Assembly: GCF_900105055.1 (NCBI RefSeq)
Contig: NZ_FNTA01000004.1
Location: forward strand, 1 to 64,000
Length of the DNA: 64,000 bases
DNA from: Amycolatopsis lurida
GTDB taxonomy: Bacteria; Actinomycetota; Actinomycetes; Mycobacteriales; Pseudonocardiaceae
Direction: 5' to 3'
The translations under genes and the position numbers were made by a program. A model generated the notes under the pieces. It saw only the letters and a list, made by a program, of their open reading frames with translations, was not told the origin of the DNA and did not search any database. Position 1 is the stretch's first letter, and every line of letters starts with the position of its first letter. Positions 1 through 8,011 of the stretch are shown one piece after another.

Positions 1-1441
1 GGAAGACCGGATGCGTCAGGTAGTCGCTGGTGCGGCGCAGATCCGGCGGGAAGCCGTCCGCGGTGTCCGCGTCGAGCGAGTCCACATCGGACACCGAGAC
101 CCCGAACGCCTTCCACACCAGGGAAAGGTGTTCACGGGTCGTCGTCTCGTCGCAGGCGACGGCGACGTGGTCCGCGTCCACGAGCCGCAGGTTGACCCCG
201 AGTTCCCTCGCGGTGGCGACGACTCCCGTCGCGCGGCCGGGGACGGCGACCATGACGGTGTCGAAGAATTCGCAGTGCACGACGTCGACACCGCTCTCGG
301 CGAGCCCCGCCGCGAGCACCGTGGCCATCCGGTGGGCGCGGTTGGCGATGGCGCGCAGGCCTTCGGGACCGTGGTAGACCGCGTACATCGACGCGATCAC
401 CGCCAGCAGCACCTGGGCGGTGCAGATGTTGCTCGTCGCCTTCTCGCGGCGGATGTGCTGCTCGCGGGTCTGGAGCGCGAGCCGGTACGCGGGCGCGCCG
501 TCGGCGTCCTTCGACACCCCGACCAGCCTTCCGGGCAGCTGCCGTTCGAGCCCCTGCCGGACGGCGAGGTACGCCGCGTGCGGTCCGCCGAAGCCCATCG
601 GAACGCCGAAGCGCTGTGTGGATCCGATCGCGACGTCGGCGCCGAGCTCACCGGGCGACCGCAGGAGGGTCAGCGCCAGCGGATCCGCGGCCATCACCAC
701 CGCCGCGTCCAGCGCCTTGGCCTCGGCGATGGTGTGGTCCCATTCTCGGACGACGCCCGATGCGCCGGGATACGACAACAGCACTCCGAAGAAGTCGCCG
801 CCGAGCCCGAGCCCGGTGATGCCCTGGGACAGATCCGCGGTCACCAGCTCGATGCCGAGCGGTTCGGCGCGGGTGCGCAGGACCTCGATCGTCTGCGGAA
901 GGGTGTCCTCGTCGACCACGAACCGGTTCGACTTCGCCTTGCCCGCCCGGCGGACCAGCATCATCGCCTCCGCCGCGGCGGTCGCCTCGTCCAGCATGGA
1001 GGCTCCTGCGATCGGCAGGCCGGTCAGGTCGGAGACCATGGTCTGGAAGTTCAGCAGCGCTTCGAGCCGGCCCTGCGAGATCTCCGGCTGATACGGCGTG
1101 TACGCGGTGTACCAGGCCGGGCTCTCCAGCACGTTCCGGCGGATCACCGGCGGGGTCACGGTGTCGTGGTAGCCGAGGCCGATCATCTGGACCATCGGGC
1201 GGTTGCGCGCGGCCAGCGCGCGGAGTTCGGCGAGCGCTCCGGTCTCGGTGGCGGGCGGCGGCAGATCGGGCGGTGCCGCGGACTCCCGCAGCGACGCGGG
1301 GACGGCCCGCTCGGCGAGTTCATCGAGGGAGGCGACACCGACGACGTCGAGGATGCGCGCGAGTTCTTCGGTGCCGGGACCGATGTGCCGGTCCGCGAAG
1401 GGGGCTCCGGATTCGAGAGCGGCCAGTGAAACGGGCTCCAT
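1..1441 (-). CDS. gcvP: Glycine dehydrogenase (decarboxylating), P-protein, N-terminal part
   Basis: This is the N-terminal ~480 residues of the PLP-dependent P-protein, which decarboxylates glycine and passes the aminomethyl group to lipoyl-GcvH. The gene runs off the left edge, so the C-terminal half with the PLP lysine is outside the window. Diagnostic stretches are RHIGPG near residue 22, [11 protein letters not shown], and [20 protein letters not shown]. Further along come FGGPHAAY and [12 protein letters not shown]. The ATG at 1439-1441 has GGGAGG six bases upstream. It lies behind a tandem glycine riboswitch, and gcvH is further up on the same strand. The fold and family are certain from these motifs; only completeness is unknown. 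Confidence 0.96.
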   Translation of the reverse strand, partial: MEPVSLAALESGAPFADRHIGPGTEELARILDVVGVASLDELAERAVPASLRESAAPPDLPPPATETGALAELRALAARNRPMVQMIGLGYHDTVTPPVIRRNVLESPAWYTAYTPYQPEISQGRLEALLNFQTMVSDLTGLPIAGASMLDEATAAAEAMMLVRRAGKAKSNRFVVDEDTLPQTIEVLRTRAEPLGIELVTADLSQGITGLGLGGDFFGVLLSYPGASGVVREWDHTIAEAKALDAAVVMAADPLALTLLRSPGELGADVAIGSTQRFGVPMGFGGPHAAYLAVRQGLERQLPGRLVGVSKDADGAPAYRLALQTREQHIRREKATSNICTAQVLLAVIASMYAVYHGPEGLRAIANRAHRMATVLAAGLAESGVDVVHCEFFDTVMVAVPGRATGVVATARELGVNLRLVDADHVAVACDETTTREHLSLVWKAFGVSVSDVDSLDADTADGFPPDLRRTSDYLTHPVF

Positions 1442-1484
1442 CGGGGACCTCCCAAGACGCGGGGGTGGGGCCGGGACGATTGTC

Positions 1485-1710
1485 CTGGCCCTCCCCACTC
1501 TGTCCGTACCCCCGTGGGGGCGCCTGAGAGTTTCACCCGAGTGTTGAGCCGGGCTTGCACCGTCGGCGGGGCCGCCAGGCTGTGACCTGGCGAACCGCTT
1601 TCCAGAGGCGTCTCTTCCGCGCGGTCCAGGGTGCCTGAGAGGTTCCGGGGAGGACTTGCTCCTTCGGCGCCGAGCTCAACGGTTATCGGCTCGGTCTCTC
1701 CCGCGCGGAT
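1485..1710 (-). promoter_or_regulatory. Tandem glycine riboswitch upstream of gcvP
   Basis: Read on the minus strand, two glycine-aptamer signatures occur in series. The first runs from GGGAGAGACC through GCCGAAGGAGCAA to AACCTCTCAGGCA. The second runs from GGAAGAGACG through GACGGTGCAAGC to AAACTCTCAGGCG and ends in GGACAGAG. The GAGA...CTCTCAGGC...GGACAGAG layout is characteristic of the glycine (gcvT) riboswitch. It sits directly between the upstream MerR gene and the gcvP start. In this family glycine binding usually switches on gcv expression; that is family knowledge, not visible here. Limits are approximate. Confidence 0.93.
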
Positions 1711-1759
1711 TCGTCGACCGCGGAAGTGAGCCTACCCTGCCGCCCGCGTGGCTTCATGA

Positions 1760-2341
1760 TCAGCCGGTGCGACGTGCGTTACGGCGCTGCGTGAGCTCGT
1801 CCGGCGTGACCGTTTCGATCACGCCGCCGTCGGCCCGCTCGGCCGGGAACTCGTGGATGGTGCCGCTGATCTCCTGCATCGCGCCGCTGACCGCGATCCC
1901 GAAGACACCCTGCCCGCCCTGGAGTAAATCGACGATCTCTTCGGGCGAAGTGCACTCATAGACGGTGGTGCCGTCGGAGAACAGGGTGACCTTGGCGAGG
2001 TCGCGGACGCCGCGCAGGCGCAGGTGGTCGACGGCGACGCGGATGTTCTGCAGGGAGACGCCGGTGTCCAGCAGCCGCTTGACGACCTTCAGGACCAGGA
2101 TGTCCTTGAACGAGTAGAGCCGCTGCGAACCGGAGCCGTGCGCCGTGCGGATACTCGGCGCGACCAGCTTCGTGCGGGCCCAGTAGTCGAGCTGCCGGTA
2201 GGTGATCCCGGCGATCTGGCAGGCGGCGGGGCCGCGGTAACCGACGAGTTCGTCCGGGAGGGAAGAGTCGGGGAACAGCTCGCCCTGCTCGCCGTCAGCG
2301 ACCGGAACGAGCGGCTCTTGAGGGCTACCAGCCTCGACCAC
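1760..2341 (-). CDS. MerR-family transcriptional regulator (Rv1830-like)
   Basis: The protein is 193 aa with one MerR-type winged helix in the middle: YRGPAACQIAGITYRQLDYW, then the RLYSFKDILVLKVVKRLLDTG wing/helix. The remainder is a C-terminal domain (LFSDGTTVYECTSPEEIVDLL) typical of the Rv1830 group rather than metal-sensing MerR. No metal-binding cysteines occur in the expected place. I chose the GTG at 2339-2341 because GAGGGGAGG lies six bases upstream. An in-frame extension to 2473 lacks such a site and encodes an unrelated low-complexity leader. It is co-directional with ftsR, garA and gcvH and just upstream of the gcvP riboswitch, which matches the mycobacterial order. Confidence 0.9.
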   Translation of the reverse strand: MVEAGSPQEPLVPVADGEQGELFPDSSLPDELVGYRGPAACQIAGITYRQLDYWARTKLVAPSIRTAHGSGSQRLYSFKDILVLKVVKRLLDTGVSLQNIRVAVDHLRLRGVRDLAKVTLFSDGTTVYECTSPEEIVDLLQGGQGVFGIAVSGAMQEISGTIHEFPAERADGGVIETVTPDELTQRRNARRTG

Positions 2342-2580
2342 GCCATGCCTCCCCTCGCCCGGCCTGGCGGCCGGCGAACAAAGCCGCGCGGACCCACGTG
2401 AGCCCGCACCGGAGTTCCTCGTCAAGACGAATGCCCCAGACATCCGAATCACACCTTGGCGATTCACCTTCATTGACGGTAAGCGCGTCCGGCAAAGCGG
2501 TCAACGCGACGCGCGGTCGGCCTCAAGCTCTTCTTGAGGCTTGTCGAGCACAGTCCCCCATTCGGCGGCAAGGTTGCCAC

Positions 2581-2619
2581 TTTTACTCAGCCGTGTTATT
2601 TTTTACTCATGCAAGTAAA
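2581..2619. promoter_or_regulatory. Candidate TetR operator with repeats at the start of the 2609 gene
   Basis: The motif TTTTACTCA occurs twice (2581-2589 and 2601-2609). The second copy forms an inverted repeat TTTACT-CATGCA-AGTAAA at 2602-2619, spanning the ATG of the TetR gene. The region is AT-rich compared with its surroundings. Autorepression by the adjacent TetR is inferred. Confidence 0.5.
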
Positions 2620-3253
2620 TGCCTCCACTCAGAGTGCCATGCAAGAGGTCCAGGCGGAGCTGGGGCTCTCGGTCACCGAGGCGGCCCGGCGGGCCCAGAT
2701 CATCGGCGCCACGATCGCGACGATCTCCGACCTCGGCTACCACAAGACGTCGTTCGCGAAGATCAAGGAGCGGGCCGGGCTGTCCAGCACCCGGATCATC
2801 TCGTACCACTTCACCAACAAGGCGGGCCTGATGCAGGCCGTGGTCACCACCGCGACCGGGATGAAGGACAAGTTCCTCGAAGAGCGGATCCAGGGCACGA
2901 CCGACCGGGCCGGGCTGCTGCGCGGTTACATCGAGTCGGAGATCGCGTTCCTCGGCTCGTACCCGGAACTGGTGCGGGTCATGGTCGAGATGGCTTCGAG
3001 CGGCTCGGACGCCGAAGGCTGGTTCATGTCGGCGCCGATCGTCGAGGAGTTCCGGACCGGCCGGCTCGAACGTCAGCTCCGGCAGGGACAGCAGGAAGGC
3101 GCCTTCGGTGGCTTCGCGCCGGACGTGATGGCGCTGTCGATCGCGCAGGCCATCGACGGCGTCGCGGCGAAGTTCGCGGCGGATCCGAAGCTGGACCTGG
3201 AGCGGTACGGGCGGGAGCTGGCGGACCTGTTCGTCAAGGCGACCGCGGCCTGA
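2609..3253 (+). CDS. TetR-family transcriptional regulator
   Basis: The protein is 214 aa from ATG 2609. The N-terminal TetR DNA-binding domain is clear: AQIIGATIATISDLGYHKTSFAKIKERAGLS, with recognition helix region STRIISYHFTNKAGLM. The C-terminal ligand/dimer domain has no feature that identifies a ligand. No strong Shine-Dalgarno sequence precedes 2609, and a second in-frame ATG at 2639 is possible. The first is preferred because the repeat/operator region ends there. The gene interrupts an otherwise mycobacterial-like gcv-garA-ftsR gene order and points the opposite way, so it looks like an insertion with its own regulation. Its target beyond itself is unknown. Confidence 0.88.
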   Translation: MQVNASTQSAMQEVQAELGLSVTEAARRAQIIGATIATISDLGYHKTSFAKIKERAGLSSTRIISYHFTNKAGLMQAVVTTATGMKDKFLEERIQGTTDRAGLLRGYIESEIAFLGSYPELVRVMVEMASSGSDAEGWFMSAPIVEEFRTGRLERQLRQGQQEGAFGGFAPDVMALSIAQAIDGVAAKFAADPKLDLERYGRELADLFVKATAA

Positions 3254-3284
3254 GACACGTTCAGAGGACTGAATACGCATGAAA

Positions 3285-3316
3285 GAAGGGGCGGCACCCT
3301 CCGGCGCCGCCCCTTC
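3285..3316. terminator. Bidirectional terminator hairpin
   Basis: GAAGGGGCGGC pairs with GCCGCCCCTTC around a 10-base loop. It lies between the convergent stops of the TetR gene (3253) and the DUF151 gene (3332), so it can serve both. There is no long U-tract, as is common in high-GC actinobacteria. Confidence 0.75.
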
Positions 3317-3331
3317 GGTCAAGTCTCAGGA

Positions 3332-3805
3332 TCAGGTGTCCGCGCCGCGGAAGTCCTCCGGCGAGACCGAGTCGAGGAACTCGCGGAACTTCTCGACCTC
3401 GTCCTCCTGCTCGTCGGGGATGATGAGGCCCGCCTCCTCCAGCACCGCGTCCACGGCGTGGATGGGCACCCCCACCCGCAGCGCCAGCGCCACCGAATCG
3501 CTCGGCCGCGCCGAAACCCGGATGTTCCCGTCGAAGACCAGTTCCGCGAAGAACGTGCCTTCCTTCAGATCGGTGATGACGACCTGTTCCAGCTCACGAC
3601 CCAACGCTCCGATGACCTCCTTGAGCAGGTCATGGGTGAGCGGGCGGGCCGGGCGGACTCCCTGCTGCTCCAAGGCGATGGCGGTGGCCTCGACCGAGCC
3701 GATCCAGATCGGCAGGTAACGCTCGCCTTCGGTTTCCCGCAGCAACAAGATCGGCTGATTCGCGGGTAGCTCCACCCGCACGCCGACGACGCGCATCTCG
3801 CTCAT
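3332..3805 (-). CDS. Bifunctional nuclease-family protein (DUF151)
   Basis: The protein is 157 aa and matches DUF151, the bifunctional nuclease family (Rv1829-like). It starts MSEMRVVGVRVELP, followed by LLRETEGERYLPIWIGSVEA near residue 22 and LVFDGNIRVSARPSDSVALALR in the C-terminal half; both stretches are hallmark segments. The acidic tail DEQEDEVEKFREFLD is also typical. The ATG at 3803-3805 is preceded by GGGAGG; an upstream in-frame extension to 3961 has no support. It lies downstream of ftsR on the same strand with ~220 bases between, where I see no further gene. The catalytic role is family-based and remains weakly characterised in actinobacteria. Confidence 0.9.
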   Translation of the reverse strand: MSEMRVVGVRVELPANQPILLLRETEGERYLPIWIGSVEATAIALEQQGVRPARPLTHDLLKEVIGALGRELEQVVITDLKEGTFFAELVFDGNIRVSARPSDSVALALRVGVPIHAVDAVLEEAGLIIPDEQEDEVEKFREFLDSVSPEDFRGADT

Positions 3806-4025
3806 CGGGCTTCGCCTCCCTCTCGTGCGCACGGGCTGCAACGCTTGTCTCGACGACCAAGCGACGGTAGTCCCGACGCTACCCGTCTTCCGAGCGCTGT
3901 GCTCGCTGTCTCCGACATTCTCGGTTCGCCCGTGGCAAACCCGACTCTCACGGTACGGCATAGGGTGCCCAAGATTCAGGCATTGACAAGTGGCCGCACA
4001 ACGGCTCCCGGCCGCCCGAACCCGT

Positions 4026-4796
4026 TCAACCGCCTGTGACAGCCCGTATTCCCGCCTTCACCAAGAGCGTGTGCAACGCCACGGTCAAGGCGGCCAGCTC
4101 CCGGACGACCTCGTCGCCCCTCGCCTGGGCGTCCTCGTCACGATGCCGATACACCGGGGTCACGATCTGCTCCAGCAGGCCGACCTCGCGATCCGCCGCG
4201 GCCCGGAAGGCACGCAGATGTCTCGGCTCGATACCGAATTCGGTCATCGCCTTCACGGTCTTCGCGACGAGGACCGCGTCCGGGTCGAAGAACCCCGCCG
4301 CGCCTGGGCGAACAAGACCGTATTGCCGCAGCTCAGCCAGGGTGGCGGCATCGATTCCGGCCTGGCGGAGGAGATCTTCCTCGGTCAGCCTGATCTCGCG
4401 GTCGGTCTCGAAGTCCCCCGGGGACGGCAGTCCGCCGTTCTCCCCGGGGGCGTCGAGTGACACGAGTTTCCGCGGCAGGCGGGGCATCGCCGCGCTGTGC
4501 TCAGCGGGCGCGGCGCCCTGATCCGCCGCGTCCAGCTGTTCCTTGATGACCTTCAGCGGAAGGTAGTGATCCCGCTGGGCGGACAGGACGAATCGCAACC
4601 GCTCCACGTCCGCCGGAGCGAACTGCCGGTACCCCGACGGGGTCCGGCCCGGCTGGACCAGACCCTCCGCCTCGAGGAACCGGATCTTGGAGATGGTGAC
4701 ATCGGGAAAGTCGCCGCGCAGCTGTGCCAGCACGGCCCCGATGCTCAACCCATCGCGCTGCGACGCATCCCGATCAGGCCGCCCGGCCGCCGTCAC
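4026..4796 (-). CDS. ftsR: FtsR-type MerR regulator (Rv1828 homologue)
   Basis: The protein is 256 aa. The MerR winged helix sits near the N-terminus: LSIGAVLAQLRGDFPDVTIS, RFLEAEGLVQPGRTPSGYRQF, ADVERLRFVLSAQRD. A long C-terminal domain follows, with a second helical module (RLTEEDLLRQAGIDAATLAELR). This architecture matches Rv1828 of M. tuberculosis and FtsR of Corynebacterium, the latter reported as a regulator of ftsZ. Its ATG at 4794-4796 overlaps the garA stop (ATGA), indicating translational coupling. A link between GarA-controlled glutamate/TCA metabolism and cell division is therefore plausible, but it is inferred only from coupling. Confidence 0.93.
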   Translation of the reverse strand: MTAAGRPDRDASQRDGLSIGAVLAQLRGDFPDVTISKIRFLEAEGLVQPGRTPSGYRQFAPADVERLRFVLSAQRDHYLPLKVIKEQLDAADQGAAPAEHSAAMPRLPRKLVSLDAPGENGGLPSPGDFETDREIRLTEEDLLRQAGIDAATLAELRQYGLVRPGAAGFFDPDAVLVAKTVKAMTEFGIEPRHLRAFRAAADREVGLLEQIVTPVYRHRDEDAQARGDEVVRELAALTVALHTLLVKAGIRAVTGG

Positions 4797-5260
4797 CGTG
4801 CCCCCTGGCCCCCGGATCCCGGGCCGGTCAGGAAGACCAGGCGGAACTTGCCGATCTGAACCTCGTCGCCACCGGCGAGGACGGCCTGGTCGACCGGCTC
4901 GCGGTTGACGTAGGTGCCGTTGAGGCTGCCGACGTCGATGACGACGAACTCGCCACCCTCACGGCGGAACTCGGCGTGCCGCCGGGAGACCGTGACGTCG
5001 TCGAGGAAGATGTCACTGTCCGGGTGCCGTCCCGCGCTGGTGGTGTCGCGGTCCAGCAGGAAGCGCGAACCCGCGTTCGGGCCCCGCTTGACGACCAGCA
5101 GCGCCGAACCCGCGGGCAGCGCGTCCACACCCTGGACGGGGGCCTCGGCAGCCGGAGGAGCCTCAGTGCCTTCGACGTCGGCCAGGAAGTCGGCCCGGAA
5201 GACAGAAGTCCGCTCCGGAGACTGCTCCGGGGGAACGCCGGGCCCGTCGTTCGTGCTCAC
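4793..5260 (-). CDS. garA: FHA-domain regulator GarA/OdhI
   Basis: The protein is 155 aa. An unstructured N-terminus carries the phospho-switch segment ERTSVFRADFLADVE (residues 16-30). An FHA domain follows, with GSRFLLDRDTTSAGRHPDSD, VSRRHAEF and GSLNGTYVNREPVD (phosphothreonine-binding R, S, R and N visible). GarA/OdhI binds and inhibits 2-oxoglutarate dehydrogenase and affects glutamate enzymes; phosphorylation of the N-terminal threonines by PknB/PknG relieves this. In mycobacterial and corynebacterial proteins, as I recall, the segment is ETTSVFRAD. Here the first threonine is arginine (R17) and only T18 remains, so one of the two kinase sites is missing. The stop overlaps the ftsR start. 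Confidence 0.95.
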   Translation of the reverse strand: MSTNDGPGVPPEQSPERTSVFRADFLADVEGTEAPPAAEAPVQGVDALPAGSALLVVKRGPNAGSRFLLDRDTTSAGRHPDSDIFLDDVTVSRRHAEFRREGGEFVVIDVGSLNGTYVNREPVDQAVLAGGDEVQIGKFRLVFLTGPGSGGQGAR

Positions 5261-5384
5261 CTGAGCTCTCCTAACGCATGTGTGTTGCCACTACTCAAGA
5301 ACGTGTGGAGTCAAACGTACCGTGCCTGATCGAATCTCCGGCCCGCGGCTCCCCCTACTCTTCCCGAAGGGCCGCGGCCTGCGG

Positions 5385-5768
5385 CTATTCCTTGATCAGG
5401 GCCTGGTACGCCTCGGCCTCCAGCAGGGGTTCCACCGAGCTCGCGTCGTCGAGACGGAGTTCGATCAGCCAGCCCTCGCCGTAGGGGTCGCTGTTGATCA
5501 GCTCGGGTGACTCGGTCACCGCGTCGTTGACCGCGACCACCTCGCCGTCGAGCGGGGCGAACAGCTCCGAAACGCTCTTGGTCGACTCGACCTCGCCGAA
5601 CGCGTCGCCCGAGCCGACCTGCTTGCCGACCTCGGGAAGTTCGACGAACACCACGTCACCGAGCTGATCCTGGGCGTACTCCGTGATGCCCACGCGCACG
5701 AGCCCGCCATCGCGCACGGAGACCCACTCGTGCTCCTCGGTGTACCGCAGTTCTTCTGGAGTGGACAA
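5385..5768 (-). CDS. gcvH: Glycine cleavage system H protein
   Basis: The protein is 127 aa, the normal length for GcvH. It carries the lipoyl-domain core GVTEYAQDQLGDVVFVELP-like segment, the ESTKSVSE motif with lipoylation lysine K64, and the C-terminal SDPYGEGWLIEL. It shuttles the aminomethyl group from P-protein to T-protein. The start is a TTG at 5766-5768 with GGGGAG upstream; no nearer ATG or GTG fits the family N-terminus (STPEELRYTEEHEWV). garA lies ~120 bases downstream and the phosphatidyltransferase gene ~60 bases upstream, all on the minus strand. No gcvT is present in the window. Confidence 0.96.
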   Translation of the reverse strand: MSTPEELRYTEEHEWVSVRDGGLVRVGITEYAQDQLGDVVFVELPEVGKQVGSGDAFGEVESTKSVSELFAPLDGEVVAVNDAVTESPELINSDPYGEGWLIELRLDDASSVEPLLEAEAYQALIKE

Positions 5769-5830
5769 CGCCGCTCCCCTTTCTCAGCCCTCACTCGAAA
5801 CCGACGCGCGCAGTTTCCCATCCCGCCGGG

Positions 5831-6466
5831 TCACGCGCCCGCCGCCTCCCGCAACTCGCCGGGTCCGGCCGTTCGCAGCGCCCGCGCCGTCTGGACGACG
5901 TACAACACGCCTGAATAGACGTACAGGACCGCACCCCACGCCGTGAAGGCGTATCCGATCGGCCTGGCGATCGCGGCGATGTCGGATCCGCCCTGGGTGA
6001 GCAGCAAGAACGGGAAGGCGTACATCAGGACGAAGGTGGCGCCCTTGCCGATGTAGGTGACCTCCGGCGGGGCGAATCCGCGATGCCGCAGCAGCAGCAC
6101 GCAGACCCCGAGAACGGCCTCGCGGACGACCAGCGGGACCACCAGCCACCACGGGATGATGTCGCGGATCAAGAAGGCGATGAGGGTCGCGAGGATGTAG
6201 AGCCGGTCGGCGGCGGGGTCGAGCAGCCGGCCTAGCCGGGACATCTGGTTGAGCCAGCGGGCGAGTTTGCCGTCGAGCCAGTCGGTGAGCGCGCTGAACA
6301 CGAGCAGCGCGAGCGCCCAGCCGTCCTCCTTCGGACCGAGGAGCAGCCACAGGAAGACCGGCACCCCGGCGAGCCGGAGGATCGAAAGCATGTTGGGAAC
6401 GTTCAGGGCCTGCCGCAGCAAGGAGGCTTCTTCGCTGGTCACGCTCGGTTCGGGGGGCGTACTCAC
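5831..6466 (-). CDS. CDP-alcohol phosphatidyltransferase (PgsA2-like)
   Basis: This is a 211-aa integral membrane protein with about six hydrophobic segments. The complete CDP-alcohol phosphotransferase motif D-x2-DG-x2-AR-x8-G-x3-D-x3-D is visible from DWLDGKLAR through GRLLDPAAD (around residues 62-85). The family transfers a phosphatidyl group from CDP-diacylglycerol to an alcohol such as glycerol-3-phosphate or inositol phosphate. The position next to gcvH/garA matches pgsA2 (Rv1822) of mycobacteria, whose substrate I cannot decide from sequence. The start is a GTG at 6464-6466. Confidence 0.9.
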   Translation of the reverse strand: MSTPPEPSVTSEEASLLRQALNVPNMLSILRLAGVPVFLWLLLGPKEDGWALALLVFSALTDWLDGKLARWLNQMSRLGRLLDPAADRLYILATLIAFLIRDIIPWWLVVPLVVREAVLGVCVLLLRHRGFAPPEVTYIGKGATFVLMYAFPFLLLTQGGSDIAAIARPIGYAFTAWGAVLYVYSGVLYVVQTARALRTAGPGELREAAGA

Positions 6467-6503
6467 CCGCTCAGCCTATCCAGCGGCGGCAGGTCCTCCC
6501 CCG

Positions 6504-6737
6504 TCAGCTGGCCCGGGTGTGGGTCCAGCCTCGGCGTTGCAGGTCCGCGCTGGTCAGCGCCACGGGCCTGCCCCGGTGGTCGGTGCCCACCCAGCGGTTG
6601 TGGCCGGCGGAGGTCTCGAGGACGTACGGGCGGCCGCCACACCAGACGACGGTGCACGGTGCCGTCGGCGGCAGCTCCGTGCTCGCCGGTGCGGTGGCCT
6701 GGGGTGACGCGGGGTCGGTCTGTTCGTCGGTCTTCAT
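6504..6737 (-). CDS. Small hypothetical protein
   Basis: The predicted protein is 77 aa. It has a Pro/Thr/Ala-rich N-terminal third and a compact C-terminal part (PCTVVWCGGRPYVLET, then NRWVGTDHRGRPVALT) with two cysteines. I do not recognise the family. The ATG at 6735-6737 follows GTGAGAG; a GTG at 6746 is an alternative. It is co-directional with the phosphatidyltransferase gene, whose start lies 37 bases downstream, so co-transcription is possible. Codon usage is typical for the region. Confidence 0.6.
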   Translation of the reverse strand: MKTDEQTDPASPQATAPASTELPPTAPCTVVWCGGRPYVLETSAGHNRWVGTDHRGRPVALTSADLQRRGWTHTRAS

Positions 6738-6892
6738 CACTCTCACGGTTTCGTGACGGGGACTGGGACACGCCGGAGCGCTACCTTTGTTTTCGGCAGA
6801 ACGGGGCCTCGTGTTAACGGATCCGGCGCGGATTCGTCCGATCGGTTCGCAACGACAGCAGGGTGTTGTCGCGCTGTGAACGGCATGTTAAT

Positions 6893-6907
6893 TGTCCACA
6901 ATGGACA
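6893..6907. promoter_or_regulatory. Perfect inverted repeat in the 6738-7044 intergenic region
   Basis: TGTCCA-CAA-TGGACA lies about 140 bases upstream of the first lipoprotein gene. The rest of the 307-base interval holds no gene or obvious hairpin that I can see. The repeat could be an operator for the downstream gene or for the divergent small gene. Confidence 0.35.
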
Positions 6908-7044
6908 GTGATTCGGCGGTCCTCGCGGACCGCCCGCCCGTCGGCGCGATAGCCTCCCGCGAATCGAACGTGGCTCAATGCCACGGGTTCGGGCCCGGCC
7001 GGGTCAGAATGGGCCGGCCACGACCGGCCGACGAAAGGATCGCC

Positions 7045-7557
7045 TTGCCCGTCTCCACGACCACGGGAACGTGGCGGCGCCTGTTCGCGGCCTGCGCCGC
7101 CACCGGAACGCTCGCCGCCTGTTCGGGCGAAGACCCGCCACCGCCTGTCACCTCGATGTCGGTCTCTCCGTCGTCCACGCTCTCCTCGGCCGTGTCCAGC
7201 GCGCCGGTGCCGCCGATCCCCTCGCAAACCGCGCCGAGTCCGTCCACCGCCCCGAATCCCGCCCCCGAACCGAAACCCGCTGAACCGGTACAGGGATCGT
7301 GCGGAACGGTGACCGCGGCGAGCGGACTGACCCTGCAGGTGCTCAACGGCCCCGGGGTGTCCTGCGCGGACGCGACCGGGATCGTCGCCTCGTTCCACAA
7401 GACGATCGCCGGACGCCAGTCCGCGGGCTCGGACGAACCGGTCAGCGAGACCGTGGAGGGCTGGCTGTGCGTCTCCGGCGCTCCCGCCGCGCAAGGCGGC
7501 ACCAGTTGCAGCAAGGGCGAACAGAACGTGTTCGCCGCCGTCGTCCCCGTCGAATGA
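7045..7557 (+). CDS. Predicted lipoprotein, cysteine-containing, paralogue of next gene
   Basis: The protein is 170 aa from a TTG at 7045-7047 preceded by GAAAGGA. The N-terminus WRRLFAACAATGTLAAC is a lipoprotein signal with lipobox LAAC. A ~55-residue Pro/Ser/Ala linker follows, then a small domain with four further cysteines (SCGTVTAAS, GVSCADATGI, GWLCVSG, TSCSKGE). The last domain shares its Cys pattern with the gene 24 bases downstream, so the two look like an old tandem duplication of a small disulfide-bonded extracytoplasmic domain. Function is unknown; regulatory roles are typical of such proteins but not shown here. A longer in-frame start at 6892 lacks an RBS. Confidence 0.75.
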   Translation: MPVSTTTGTWRRLFAACAATGTLAACSGEDPPPPVTSMSVSPSSTLSSAVSSAPVPPIPSQTAPSPSTAPNPAPEPKPAEPVQGSCGTVTAASGLTLQVLNGPGVSCADATGIVASFHKTIAGRQSAGSDEPVSETVEGWLCVSGAPAAQGGTSCSKGEQNVFAAVVPVE

Positions 7558-7580
7558 ACCATCCCCGAGAAGAAGGGCCC

Positions 7581-7961
7581 ATGAAGAGCCTCGCCGTACT
7601 TCCCGCCGCGCTCGCCGTCGTCCTGCTGAGCGGTTGCGGCGCCGATCCCGCTCCCGCGACCGCGCCGCCGCCGTCTCCCGCCCCCACGGCCGACCAGGTC
7701 CTGGCCGGTACGCCCTGCGGCGAGGTCACCGGCTTCCAGGGTGCGAAGAACAAGGTCGTCGTGCGCGGGAAGGCCGAGTGCGCGGAAGCGACACAGGTGC
7801 TCACGGACTATTTCGCCAAGCTGACGCCCGCCGAGGCGGCGTCACCGCAGGGACCCGGTCCCGTGGTGGTCGGGGCCTGGACATGCGGGAGCGGGCCGAA
7901 CGATCCGGTGACGAGCTGCTCGACCGAGGACGAGCGCCAGATCGAAGCGACCCGCTACTGA
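7581..7961 (+). CDS. Predicted lipoprotein, second paralogue
   Basis: The protein is 126 aa. It has a clear lipoprotein signal MKSLAVLPAALAVVLLSGC (lipobox LSGC), a short Pro-rich linker, and a domain with cysteines in PCGEVTG, AECAEATQV, AWTCGSG and TSCSTED. The spacing matches the preceding gene. The ATG at 7581-7583 is preceded by GAGAAGAAGGG. It probably forms an operon with the upstream lipoprotein. No enzyme motif is present and I do not recognise a named family. Confidence 0.8.
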   Translation: MKSLAVLPAALAVVLLSGCGADPAPATAPPPSPAPTADQVLAGTPCGEVTGFQGAKNKVVVRGKAECAEATQVLTDYFAKLTPAEAASPQGPGPVVVGAWTCGSGPNDPVTSCSTEDERQIEATRY

Positions 7962-8011
7962 GCGACATGGGGGGGTCCGCGCTTTTTCCGGCACTGGGCC
8001 CCTTCAGTCGT

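Noticed and set aside
2342..2473. N-terminal extension of the MerR gene to 2473
   Set aside because: The extension is low-complexity, and a strong Shine-Dalgarno sequence fits the GTG at 2341 instead.
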